A stretch of DNA of 47,972 bases from Acidimicrobiia bacterium. Lineage in GTDB: Bacteria > Actinomycetota > Acidimicrobiia > IMCC26256 > JAGNEX01. Location: assembly GCA_018003035.1 (NCBI GenBank), contig JAGNEX010000013.1, positions 1 through 47,972 on the forward strand. Direction: 5' to 3'. Below the pieces are notes generated by a model. It saw nothing but the letters and a program-made list of their open reading frames with translations, was not told the origin of the DNA and made no database searches. The position numbers and the translations under genes were made by a program. Below, piece by piece: positions 26,201 through 34,149 of this stretch (position 1 is its first letter; each line of letters begins with the position of its first letter).

Positions 26201-27934
26201 TCAACGGAAGTGAGACAGCGCTTGGTCGGCGTCAGGTTCCCTCAGGCTCAATACGGCGGCACCGCCCGACGTGGTGAATGGCGTCGTCGGAAGCTCGATC
26301 GACGTCGGGCTTCCGCTCTTGAGCGCCCACGCCATGCGCATCAGTTCCAACATGCCAAAGCCGCCATCGACCCGCAGCCCGCTCGTCAACGCGCTGACCG
26401 CACTGTTCAAGGTCCACGGGGTCCGGATGCCGAGAAGTTCCCGCATCAACGAGCGCAGAAAGGCTTGTTGTCGCTGCACTCGCCCTAGGTCACCGGTCGG
26501 GTCGACAACCTGTTGATCGCCGATGAACTCGGTATAGGTACGTGAGCGCACGTAGGCAAGGGCCTGGGTTCCGTCGAGACGTTGTGCGCCCGGCGCAGTC
26601 ACGAGGAAGCCTGATTTCACGTCGGTCGCGGGGTAGGGGAAGTCGATGGTGACCCCGCCTAGAGCGTCGACCAGCGAGGCGAAGGTGACAAAGTCGACTT
26701 CCATGTAGTGGTGAATGGGGATCTTTAAGTTGTTCTGGATCGTTCGTATGAGCGCTGCTGGCGAACGCTGATACGCCACGTTCACCCGGTTCTCTCCGCC
26801 CCCGTCGAGCTGGACCCATAGGTCGCGGGGGATCGACATCATCGTGGCGCTCGCCCCGCTAAGACGCAGGATCAATAGGGTGTCGGAACGCTGCCCTGAG
26901 ACCAATCCTTCCTGGTCGGTTCCGGTGCGAGTGTCTGAACCGACCATCAAAATGTTGGCGGAACCCCCGTTGAGGCTGCCGTCGGTACTGACGTGCTCCA
27001 TCGAACGGACCATCCAGAACAGATAGCCGAACTCCATCAGGCACAGCAGCACACCGATGATCGCCGTCCAGCGAATGATTCGCCGCGCCCTTCGGGGGCC
27101 GAAACCGGGCAGACGTGGCCGCCCGCGGCCCTTCTCGGCAGGTTCTGGTTGAGATGCCGGCACGAGCGGCGGCCCGGACGGCGGAACACCGCCCGCCCGG
27201 TCGACGCTCGGCATGCCGACCCGTGTCCTGTCGGGCGGCGGCGGTCCCTCGACGACTCGACGGACCATGGTCCGATCGGGCGTTGAGACGTTTGCCGACG
27301 CCCCGAAATCATCTGGGGCACGGTGCTCAAACCCTGGCGCGGGCGCTGCCGACACCGGAGGTGCCGACAGAATCGCGGCGCTGTCCAAGGCCAGCATGGG
27401 CGGGTGCGGGTACTCGGGGTCCCTGTCGTCATCGCCGAAATGACCAGAGCGACGAGAAGGGTCGCCAGCAGAGGCAGGTTCCATAGCCTCGCGGCGGCGA
27501 GTGACCGGGGGCGGAGTCGGCCGCTCGAACTCCGACGCGGGCGATGGACGTCGGCTAGGAGGTCGACCCTCATCTTGCCGGGCTCGACCGCCTGGTGCGG
27601 GGTCGTCGCGGCCTTCGTTTGAGCGGCGGGCGTGCTGGGGCAGTGAATCTGAGGGCTTGACCATATTTGCCAACGCGGCGTCAGCGCCGATGCTGTCGGG
27701 CAGGTCGTCGTCCCAGTCTGGTCGTGCCGCCGGCGCCCTCGGCTGGGTTACTCGCGCCGAACCCCGACGGGGCTGCCCGGGCTCTTCCCGGCGTTCAGAA
27801 CGCTTCATCGGCGGGCGCTCAATTGCGCGCGTTGGATCATCGTCGCTGGTCGTGCGCCGGTCGTCCCTGGATCGATCACGTGCGCCGCGCTGGTCGCGTT
27901 CGTCCGCCACGGCCACATCATTACGCGTCACCAT
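26201..27934 (-). CDS. LytR-CpsA-Psr (LCP) family cell-wall polymer ligase
   Basis: 577 residues. LCP enzymes transfer undecaprenyl-linked glycopolymers to peptidoglycan or arabinogalactan. Residues 1 to about 285 are cytoplasmic, disordered and rich in Pro, Arg and Asp. One membrane helix follows at about 286-308 (IIRWTAIIGVLLCLMEFGYL), then the extracellular LCP domain: NILMVGSDTRTG, RSDTLLILRLSG, MMSIPRDLWVQLDG, RVNVAYQRSP, IHHYMEVDFVTFASLVDALG, and LDGTQALAYVRSR. The catalytic arginines and aspartates of the family appear present. I place the start at 27934 (ATG, no ribosome site); an ATG at 28033 would add 33 residues. It is divergent from the MFS gene. Confidence 0.88.
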   Translation of the reverse strand: MVTRNDVAVADERDQRGARDRSRDDRRTTSDDDPTRAIERPPMKRSERREEPGQPRRGSARVTQPRAPAARPDWDDDLPDSIGADAALANMVKPSDSLPQHARRSNEGRDDPAPGGRARQDEGRPPSRRPSPASEFERPTPPPVTRRREAMEPASAGDPSRRSGHFGDDDRDPEYPHPPMLALDSAAILSAPPVSAAPAPGFEHRAPDDFGASANVSTPDRTMVRRVVEGPPPPDRTRVGMPSVDRAGGVPPSGPPLVPASQPEPAEKGRGRPRLPGFGPRRARRIIRWTAIIGVLLCLMEFGYLFWMVRSMEHVSTDGSLNGGSANILMVGSDTRTGTDQEGLVSGQRSDTLLILRLSGASATMMSIPRDLWVQLDGGGENRVNVAYQRSPAALIRTIQNNLKIPIHHYMEVDFVTFASLVDALGGVTIDFPYPATDVKSGFLVTAPGAQRLDGTQALAYVRSRTYTEFIGDQQVVDPTGDLGRVQRQQAFLRSLMRELLGIRTPWTLNSAVSALTSGLRVDGGFGMLELMRMAWALKSGSPTSIELPTTPFTTSGGAAVLSLREPDADQALSHFR

Positions 27935-28052
27935 CGCGAATATGCGTTCAGAGACCAGCCGGGCGCCATGGAGGCCGGGTAGAAGACCGCCACGTACAAG
28001 GACAGGGAGCGGGTCGTGTCTGCGCGAAGCCATGCGGCAACGTGGCCGCCAT

Positions 28053-28058
28053 TACCAT
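28053..28058 (+). promoter_or_regulatory. Leaderless -10 hexamer TACCAT for the MFS gene
   Basis: TACCAT is followed by 6 bases and then the ATG at 28065, with no Shine-Dalgarno sequence. It fixes the MFS start despite an open frame reaching back to 27501. Confidence 0.55.
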
Positions 28059-28064
28059 CTGCCG

Positions 28065-29684
28065 ATGCAGATTCGATCGACCCGGACCGTACCGGGTTCA
28101 CCAGCTTCGGTGCTGGCAGCGATCGAATCCGTACAGGCGATGTCCGGGGTGTCACGGTCCACCTCACCTGAGCTGCACTCCGACCCACCGGCGGACTCGG
28201 CCAAGGTCGCGGTCCGCTGGCCCGTCGCTGCGACCCGTGACGTCGCGGTCACGACGACACCCACGAGCAGTGGAACCCGCATCGACGCGTCAATCGAGGT
28301 TGGGCCCTTCATCCCCTACTTTTTCTGGTTCACCTATCCGATCCTGTTTTGGTTTGCCCGTCGACAGGTCCGCTGGGTGACCGGGGCCGTGGAATCCGCA
28401 GCGTCTGGAGACGAGCTGTCGCAGCCGCTGACGCTCCCGTCGCTGGTCCCGGCGGGCGGTTACTCCAAACATCAGGCGCTCCATCTGGCGACGGTCGGCG
28501 CGATCGGGGCGCTCGTGACCTACGCAGGATCGCTCCTTACCCAGAACCTCGACCTCATTGCCGACACTTTTGGCGCTTCAGATAAACAGCTTGGGCTGTC
28601 GCTCGCTGTCGTCCGCGGGGGCATCCTCATCGCCCTGGTCGCTGCAGCTCTTGCCGATCGGCATGGCCGACGCCGCATGCTGCTGATCTCGCTTGGAGGT
28701 GTCGGTTTGGCCAGCATCGTCGCCGCGCTTGCGCCGAACCTGGCGGTCCTGACTGCAAGTCAGATGGTGACCCGGGCCTTTGTCAACGTCACCGTCGCGG
28801 TTGGTTCGATCTCGGTCGTCGAAGAAGCGCCCGAACGAGGACGGGCCGCGAGTATCGCGCTGTTCGGTTTGGCGTCATCGGCTGGATATGCGGCGGCGGT
28901 GCTGCTGCTGCCGCTCGTTGGATCGGGAGACAAGTGGCGCCTCGGTTTCCTTTTGGCGAGTGCAACCTTGCTGGTCATCCCGCATTTCACGCGAACGCTC
29001 CGAGAGAGCCGCCGCTTCACGGAGATGCGACAAGCGCCAGCGGTCAAACGGGGTTTGGCGCATCTGATGAGCCCGCCCTACCGATCGCGCTTGTTCATCC
29101 TGGCTGCCGTGGCGACCCTCGGAAACATCCTTGCTGCACCCTCTGCGCAGTTCATCAACCGATATCTGGCCGATGAACAGGGTTTTAGCCCGTTTCGCGT
29201 GACGGTATTCCGCGTGGTCACCGCCGGGTTGTCGGGTTTGATCGGCGTCATCCTGGGTGGCCGCTTCGCAGAGCGATACGGGCGACGGATCGTGGGGTCG
29301 GTGGGTTTTGCGCTGATGAGTGTCAGCATCGCCTGGTTCTATCTGGCCGACGGCCCGGCCCTCTGGGTGTCGAGCACGTTGGCGACATTCCTTGCTGGAA
29401 TGGTCGCACCAGCGATGGGCGCCTTTACGAGCGAACTGTTCCCGACCGAATCACGTGGTACGTCTAATGCTGTGTTCCTTGGCGCTGGCGTGCTCGGATC
29501 CGTCACAGGACTGCTGGCCGCGGGAACATTGTCAGAACGGTACGACGACCTCGGGTTGGCAATCGCCTCCCTCGCCGTCGTTCCCCTCGTCATGGCTGTG
29601 TTTCTCATCCCACGGCTGCCAGAGCCGGCGGGGAGTCAGCTCGACGACCTCAGCCCATCGATTGTCGACAACCCCGGGATGTGA
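28065..29684 (+). CDS. MFS transporter with soluble N-terminal domain
   Basis: 539 residues. Residues 1 to about 130 form a soluble domain with an SRPBCC-like beginning (IRSTRTVPGSPASVLAAIES), strand-like segments (AKVAVRWPVAATRDVAVTTT) and an aromatic stretch FIPYFFWFTYPILFWFARR. From about 138 on are roughly 12 membrane helices of the major facilitator superfamily, with the loop motif AALADRHGRRRMLLIS after helix 2 and a related RFAERYGRRIVGS in the second half. FTSELFPTESRGTSNAVFLG resembles sugar/organic-anion MFS carriers. The start at 28065 is supported by a leaderless TACCAT. The stop overlaps the next small membrane gene by 4 bases (GTGA). Substrate unknown. Confidence 0.85.
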   Translation: MQIRSTRTVPGSPASVLAAIESVQAMSGVSRSTSPELHSDPPADSAKVAVRWPVAATRDVAVTTTPTSSGTRIDASIEVGPFIPYFFWFTYPILFWFARRQVRWVTGAVESAASGDELSQPLTLPSLVPAGGYSKHQALHLATVGAIGALVTYAGSLLTQNLDLIADTFGASDKQLGLSLAVVRGGILIALVAAALADRHGRRRMLLISLGGVGLASIVAALAPNLAVLTASQMVTRAFVNVTVAVGSISVVEEAPERGRAASIALFGLASSAGYAAAVLLLPLVGSGDKWRLGFLLASATLLVIPHFTRTLRESRRFTEMRQAPAVKRGLAHLMSPPYRSRLFILAAVATLGNILAAPSAQFINRYLADEQGFSPFRVTVFRVVTAGLSGLIGVILGGRFAERYGRRIVGSVGFALMSVSIAWFYLADGPALWVSSTLATFLAGMVAPAMGAFTSELFPTESRGTSNAVFLGAGVLGSVTGLLAAGTLSERYDDLGLAIASLAVVPLVMAVFLIPRLPEPAGSQLDDLSPSIVDNPGM

Positions 29685-30076
29685 AGATGCCAAGCGGTTC
29701 AAACTCAACAGGTGCGCCAGACGGCCGCGACGGGCCGCCATACGGGTTGCAGCGCCCGCCGTTGCTGATGTTGATGGGCGCCCTTGTTGCCGCCATCGTC
29801 TTGGCGATCGTGATCGGGTTCTTTGGCCACATCGTGGGCTTCCAGGTGTCTGACTGTCGTGGTGTTGAAAGCGCCCGCTGTAACACGATCCGGGACTTCA
29901 TTCGCGGCTACTTCACGCTCCTGGCGGGAAGTGCCGTGTTGATCACTTGGGTGGCCTGGCAACAGGGATTCCAAGCGGGTTGGCTCAAGGCAAGCTTCAT
30001 CCTGTTTGGAAAGGTTCTCGCGGCAGGAACCGTCTTGGCCTTCGTGATCTCGTTGATCTCCCGGCTCACGGCCTAG
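29681..30076 (+). CDS. Small membrane protein, unknown function
   Basis: 131 residues, three membrane segments: PLLMLMGALVAAIVLAIVIG, RGYFTLLAGSAVLITWVAW, and ILFGKVLAAGTVLAFVISLI. Two cysteines (SDCRG and ARCNT) flank a short presumably extracytoplasmic loop and could form a disulfide. The first 27 residues are polar, Gly/Pro/Asp-rich. The GTG at 29681 overlaps the MFS stop; an ATG at 29687 is the alternative, giving 129 residues. The tight overlap suggests that it is translated with, and may assist, the MFS protein. No family recognised. Confidence 0.68.
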   Translation: MKMPSGSNSTGAPDGRDGPPYGLQRPPLLMLMGALVAAIVLAIVIGFFGHIVGFQVSDCRGVESARCNTIRDFIRGYFTLLAGSAVLITWVAWQQGFQAGWLKASFILFGKVLAAGTVLAFVISLISRLTA

Positions 30077-30161
30077 GCCGAGGGGCAGCGCTGGCAAGCG
30101 CCGCACGGTTCACTTTTCGCGGTGTGGTCGACAACCCCAGATCTGACGTGGGACAAACAAG

Positions 30162-30188
30162 AAAGCCTCGCCAATGAGGCGAGGCTTT
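30162..30188 (-). terminator. Terminator after tRNA-Leu (probably bidirectional)
   Basis: AAGCCTCGCC and GGCGAGGCTT make a perfect 10-bp stem, extendable by one A-T pair, with a 5-base loop. On the minus strand it is followed by TTTCTTG, so it ends the tRNA transcript 6 bases past the gene. From the plus side it may also stop readthrough from the small membrane gene. Confidence 0.75.
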
Positions 30189-30194
30189 TGAGTG

Positions 30195-30278
30195 TGCCCG
30201 GGGTGGGACTCGAACCCACACGCCCGCAAAGGCAACGGATTTTGAGTCCGTCGTGTCTGCCAATTCCACCACCCGGGC
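30195..30278 (-). tRNA. tRNA-Leu (anticodon CAA)
   Basis: An 84-base class II tRNA. GCCCGGG at the 5' end pairs perfectly with CCCGGGC near the 3' end, followed by discriminator A. The D-arm region reads TGGCAGAC, the anticodon loop is CTCAAAA (anticodon CAA, decoding UUG), there is a long variable arm, and the T-arm GTGGGTTCGAGTCCCAC is complete. The 3' CCA is not encoded. A -10-like TAAACT lies 10 bases upstream and a strong terminator hairpin downstream. No integrase or direct-repeat att remnant is seen beside it. Confidence 0.97.
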
Positions 30279-30283
30279 AAGGA

Positions 30284-30312
30284 CCGAGAGTTTAGCTTGA
30301 ACGATCTCTCGG
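30284..30312 (-). promoter_or_regulatory. tRNA-Leu promoter -10 within an inverted repeat
   Basis: On the minus strand TAAACT (30289-30294) is a fitting -10 for the tRNA. CCGAGAG at 30284-30290 and CTCTCGG at 30306-30312 form a 7-bp inverted repeat that overlaps it. No clear -35 is seen. The repeat might be an operator or chance. Confidence 0.4.
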
Positions 30313-30431
30313 CACGGATTCCCACACGTTGGTGGTATCCCGCCCCGATCGCACAACATGTAGGGACGCGCGCCTGGGCCTCACCTCGGTCGGGTTGCGG
30401 CAAGCTGACGACCTAGGAGCAAAAGCATCTG

Positions 30432-31451
30432 ATGAGCACGTTTGCATACATTCGGGGCACCGGAGCTGCCCTTCCCGACGGGCGCATCACCAACGCCGAA
30501 CTGGCCGCTCGGTTTGATGTGCCTGAGTCTTGGATTTTGGAACGAACCGGAATCATCGAACGCAGACGTATCGCCCCGGGCCAAACCGCCTCCGAACTTG
30601 GCGCCAAAGCCGGAGAGCAGGCGATCCAGGCAGCGCAGTTGTCTGCCGGCCAGATCGATATGGTGATCGTCGCGACCGGAACACCCGACCAGCCCCAGCC
30701 CGCCACCGCTGCCTTCGTTCAACATCGCCTCGGTCTGGCTTGCGGCGGTTTCGACATCAGTGGCGCCTGCGCAGGGTTTGTGTATGCGGTGTCCGTCGCG
30801 GCGGCCCTGGTACGGGGTATGGCGCATCGAAACGTCCTGGTCATTGGTGTCGATGTGATGTCGAGCATCGTGGACCCGCAGAATCGAGCGACCGCGGTCA
30901 TCTTCGGTGACGGCGCGGGGGCGGTAGTCGTGTCGGCTGCTGATTCCGACGAGCCCATCGGCGTGCTCAGCGATTCGAGTGCCTTAGATGGCGGCGCAGC
31001 TGACATTCTCCAAGTATCCGCGGGCGGCAGCACGTCGCCAGCAACTCCGGACACGATCCGCCACGGCGACCACTACTTGAAGATGAACGGCAAAGCAGTG
31101 CTGCATCGGGCTGTGGACGCGTTGGCCTCATCGAGTCGTGATGCCCTGGAACGTTGTGGCCTCACGCCCGCCGATGTGGACTGGTTCGTTCCACATCAGT
31201 CAAATGTGCGAATCATCTTCGCCGCAGCGGAAAAGCTTGGGGTTCCCTTCGAACGCTTCATGGTCAACATCGACCGCGTCGGCAACATGTCTGCGGCCTC
31301 GGTCCCGGTCGCTTTGGATGAGCTCGTGCGTCGAGGCGATCTCGATACGGGTGATCTCGTTGTCCTCAGCGGTTATGGCGCTGGTATGACCCAGGCGGCG
31401 GTGGCGATTCGCTGGCTACGCGCCCCCGTGAGCGAAGTAAACAACGTGTAA
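30432..31451 (+). CDS. Beta-ketoacyl-ACP synthase III (FabH-like)
   Basis: 339 residues, a thiolase-fold condensing enzyme. The Cys-His-Asn triad is complete: C113 in FDISGACAGFVYA, H255 in WFVPHQSNVRI, and N285 in DRVGNMSAASVPVAL. The ESWILERTGIIERRRIAPGQ start region and the glycine-rich YGAGMTQAAVAIRW end are typical. FabH starts fatty-acid elongation from acyl-CoA and malonyl-ACP. No fabD, acpP or fabF follows, so it may be an accessory or specialised KAS III (for a lipid or related acyl product) rather than the main initiator. AGGAG lies about 12 bases before the ATG. Lipid-related WS/DGAT and phosphopantetheinyl transferase genes are next to it. Confidence 0.9.
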   Translation: MSTFAYIRGTGAALPDGRITNAELAARFDVPESWILERTGIIERRRIAPGQTASELGAKAGEQAIQAAQLSAGQIDMVIVATGTPDQPQPATAAFVQHRLGLACGGFDISGACAGFVYAVSVAAALVRGMAHRNVLVIGVDVMSSIVDPQNRATAVIFGDGAGAVVVSAADSDEPIGVLSDSSALDGGAADILQVSAGGSTSPATPDTIRHGDHYLKMNGKAVLHRAVDALASSSRDALERCGLTPADVDWFVPHQSNVRIIFAAAEKLGVPFERFMVNIDRVGNMSAASVPVALDELVRRGDLDTGDLVVLSGYGAGMTQAAVAIRWLRAPVSEVNNV

Positions 31452-31556
31452 CAAGCCACGAAACTGTCGATTTCGGCCTCGACATGTGCTTGCTTCAGTT
31501 TCTTATTGTCTTGTCTGTTGAGGAACACGCCTCAGCATTTAGACACAGGAGCAACC

Positions 31557-31661
31557 ATGTACCCGGTTGTAGACATGTTTTGGGAAATGTTCTGGGAGTT
31601 CCTCATCGAGTTTATTCTCGATATTTTCGGATCACTCCTGAGTGGGATCCTGCCGTTCTAG
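31557..31661 (+). CDS. 34-residue hydrophobic peptide with acidic ridge, unannotated
   Basis: A short ORF with a good ribosome site (AGGAGC about 6 bases before ATG). It encodes 34 residues: a polar start MYPVVD, then a continuous helix-prone run of Phe, Trp, Met, Leu and Ile, ending in GSLLSGILPF. Acidic residues fall at 6, 10, 14, 18 and 22, exactly every fourth residue, which places all five on one helix face; there are no basic residues (net charge about -5). I counted 48 G/C of 105 bases, lower than its neighbours, mostly because of the Phe/Ile/Leu codons. It lies between fabH and the convergent WS/DGAT gene, ending 28 bases from the latter's stop. A 16-base palindromic TGAGG...CCTCA hairpin and a possible TATTGT -10 lie upstream. 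Similar in style to small membrane-associated peptides; function unknown. Confidence 0.55.
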   Translation: MYPVVDMFWEMFWEFLIEFILDIFGSLLSGILPF

Positions 31662-31689
31662 CTGGCACGGTCTGCGAAGGCTGCTGGGC

Positions 31690-33105
31690 TCACAACTTCG
31701 ATGGAGTCGGGAGTCCAGCAGCAACTTCCAGTTCAGTAATTGCCTCTTCGACACCAGTCGCGATTATGTCTGCGCGCCGTACGACATCCGGACACGACAT
31801 CAACCCGAAGTCCAGACTGTCGACATAGCTAAATACCGTCATGTTCAAACCCATCCCAAATAACAGTGGGCCCATGGGATAGAGCCGCTTCAGGCGGCTA
31901 CCAGCGATATACAGCGGGAAGGGCGGGCCGGGAACGTTAGAGATCACCACGTTCACCGGCGGAGGAACCGAGTTCTCAAGTCCGGAACGGGTGTACATCC
32001 GTGCGGCGAGAGCGATCAAACCCGGGGGAGTCGTGTCGGTTAGCCCCATAATGCGGTGCACCGACATTGCTTCTGACATTTCCTTTGCGCCCTGCGTGGA
32101 GCGGTAGATGGCTCGAAGCCGCAGCCCAGGATCTTCAATATGAGTTGCCAACGACACAAACATCGAACCCACGCGGTTTCCGACGGAATCTGTCTCGTCA
32201 GCGGTACGCGTGGAAACTGGAACCTGCGCGATGAGCGGCTGCGAGGGGAGCTCATTGAATTCCAACAAATACTTCCGCAGCCCAGAAGCACATAAAGCCA
32301 AGATGACATCGTTCAGCTTAACGCCATATGCCGCTTTCACAGCTTTGGCACGATCCAAAGAAACCGTCGCAGAATCAAACTGGCGACGCGGAGTAATGGG
32401 CGCGTTTAGCGACGTTCGGGGTGCTTGAAAAGGAATCGATGTTGAGGATCCGGTGCGGAGAATGTTCGCTGCCGAAGCCAACTGGCGCGCCGATTGGGCC
32501 CCAAACTTCGCCACGCGCACCGGAGTACGAAAGGCGGTGTTCACCAGCCCGGATGCCAAACGTTCCCACTGGCTAGGCAGGCGCTCCCCTTCGAGGGAGT
32601 TCAGTACAGGCAGTTCGACCGAACGCGGTTCGGGGCTCAAGTCCAGCAACACCTCCGCCAAGCCCGCACCCGAGACGCCGTCGATAATGGCATGGTGGAT
32701 CTTGCTGACGAGAGCAACGTATCCGCCTTCGAGGCCTTCAATAACCCACATCTCCCACAGCGGCTTGCGACGGTCAAGCTTGTAACTAACGATTCTCCCG
32801 ACGAGGTCGCCAAGTTCCGTGGGTCCGCCGGGCTTCGGTACGGCGATGCGCCGGATATGAAAATCCGGGTCGATCTCGCCTTCGATCCACCCTGGGCGGT
32901 CCAGCCCAAAGGGGACGTCTACGTACTGCCACCGAAACTGCGGCACGGCGGGAAGGCGTTCGATCGTGAGGTCTCGAAGCTGTTCAAAGCTGTAACCAAT
33001 CGGCGAATCGCTTGGATCGATGATCATCAGCGAAGACACATGCATGTGCCAGCTTGGAGTTTCGCCATACAGAAAAGCGGCGTCCATCCCTCCGAGGCGT
33101 TTCAT
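31690..33105 (-). CDS. Wax ester synthase/diacylglycerol acyltransferase (WS/DGAT)
   Basis: Esterifies acyl-CoA to fatty alcohols or diacylglycerol to make storage wax esters or triacylglycerol. It has 471 residues. The N-terminus MKRLGGMDAAFLYGETPSWH is family-typical, and the catalytic HHAIIDG motif is at residues 137-143 (H137, H138, D142). The C-terminal NVVISNVPGPPFPLY and the GMGLNMTVFSYVDSLDFGLM segments are also diagnostic. The ATG at 33105 has GAAAGGG about 8 bases upstream. Storage-lipid acyltransferases of this type are common in actinobacteria. It is adjacent to FabH and phosphopantetheinyl transferase genes but divergent from the latter. Confidence 0.95.
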   Translation of the reverse strand: MKRLGGMDAAFLYGETPSWHMHVSSLMIIDPSDSPIGYSFEQLRDLTIERLPAVPQFRWQYVDVPFGLDRPGWIEGEIDPDFHIRRIAVPKPGGPTELGDLVGRIVSYKLDRRKPLWEMWVIEGLEGGYVALVSKIHHAIIDGVSGAGLAEVLLDLSPEPRSVELPVLNSLEGERLPSQWERLASGLVNTAFRTPVRVAKFGAQSARQLASAANILRTGSSTSIPFQAPRTSLNAPITPRRQFDSATVSLDRAKAVKAAYGVKLNDVILALCASGLRKYLLEFNELPSQPLIAQVPVSTRTADETDSVGNRVGSMFVSLATHIEDPGLRLRAIYRSTQGAKEMSEAMSVHRIMGLTDTTPPGLIALAARMYTRSGLENSVPPPVNVVISNVPGPPFPLYIAGSRLKRLYPMGPLLFGMGLNMTVFSYVDSLDFGLMSCPDVVRRADIIATGVEEAITELEVAAGLPTPSKL

Positions 33106-33226
33106 CTAACGGCCCTTTCCGTGTCAAAGTCGCGCCGAAAGCGTACCGGTACTTCGGCAATGCCGCGTCCGTATCGAGGCTGATTGCGCGCTCTCGGCAA
33201 CTTTTGAACCTTCCTGGAGGCGCTCC

Positions 33227-34066
33227 GTGCTGCTCCGCCCACTCACGCCCGGTTCGCCAGATCGGGCGATGCTCCACGTCTTTTCTTCGACTTCAGCTTC
33301 CGACGCGTTCACCGAGGTCCTCGGCACGGCGGTGCTGGTTGACTTCGAAGCCGTTCGAGACGAGCCCCCAGGTACGGGGGGAGAGCTCTTGCAGCGGGTC
33401 CCGCTTTCCGACCAGCGAGCGGCGGCAGATCTGGCAGATCGGCGTGTCGAAGAGAGGTGGCGAAAGGACCTTGAGCCGCACGCCAAGCAGGGAGGTCTCC
33501 CAGGGGAACGCCTGGAGCCGACAGCCGTGATGCATAGGTCGCGGACCCATTCGGGCCGTTGGGCGGCGGTGGCCGCAGCCGATCGGCCGGTGGGCATCGA
33601 TCTTCAGGGGCACCGAATGATCAGCGCCCGAGCAGCGCAACATTTCTGCCTGCCGCACGAACATCCAGACGACCGTTCCCGCTCCTACACGCTTGCGTTG
33701 GATGACAGCGATGCCCCCGAAGAAGTGGCCGGGGGAGTGCCCACCTCGGGGCGTGAAGCCGGACATTCAAATTGGCAACAAACGGAACTTGTCAGACTCT
33801 GGACGATCAAAGAGGCGGTATTCAAAGCAAGCCCTCGAAACAAGGACCTATCGCTCAGTCAAATATCGGTGGTCCAACCCGATCGTTTGGTCGGCGCAGC
33901 CGTCGCTGGTGGCAACCGGGGTCGATACCTGATCGCCAGTCTGGCGATGGGCGACACCCTGCCGAGCTTGGCCGCTCGTCGAGAACTCGACAAAGAGGGA
34001 ACCCAACAGGACCTCTGGGCGTACTGGGGTTGGTTAACGATCGCAATAGCGGCCGAAAGTCGCTAG
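33227..34066 (+). CDS. 4'-phosphopantetheinyl transferase family protein (Sfp-like)
   Basis: Transfers phosphopantetheine from CoA to carrier proteins. It has 279 residues. The two core motifs are present: VGIDLQ (D125) and LWTIKEAVFKA (residues 191-201, with W192, K195 and E196). RSRTHSGRWAAVAAADRPVG precedes the first motif as in Sfp-type enzymes. The usual glutamate two residues after the aspartate (GIDxE) is Q127 here. The GTG start at 33227 follows TGGAGG by 8 bases. The stop sits inside a small perfect hairpin (GTCGCT, AGG, AGCGAC at 34059-34073). It may activate acyl carriers used by the FabH-like enzyme nearby; this link is inferred from position. Confidence 0.8.
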   Translation: MLLRPLTPGSPDRAMLHVFSSTSASDAFTEVLGTAVLVDFEAVRDEPPGTGGELLQRVPLSDQRAAADLADRRVEERWRKDLEPHAKQGGLPGERLEPTAVMHRSRTHSGRWAAVAAADRPVGIDLQGHRMISARAAQHFCLPHEHPDDRSRSYTLALDDSDAPEEVAGGVPTSGREAGHSNWQQTELVRLWTIKEAVFKASPRNKDLSLSQISVVQPDRLVGAAVAGGNRGRYLIASLAMGDTLPSLAARRELDKEGTQQDLWAYWGWLTIAIAAESR

Positions 34067-34149
34067 GAGCGACAACTACGCTGTCGGCCTGTGGCCCGGG
34101 AAGTAGTGGTGCGGGGCCCTTGGTTGTTCACAAAGAGTGAGGTGCGGGG

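Noticed and set aside
27501..28064. A 188-residue extension in frame with the MFS transporter
   Set aside because: It is the antisense of the LCP N-terminus, Arg/Ser-rich, and precedes the leaderless -10.
29664..30138. GTCGACAACCCC occurs at 29664-29675 and 30127-30138, near the tRNA, as a possible att pair
   Set aside because: Neither copy overlaps the tRNA, there is no integrase, and the interval encodes only an ordinary small membrane protein.
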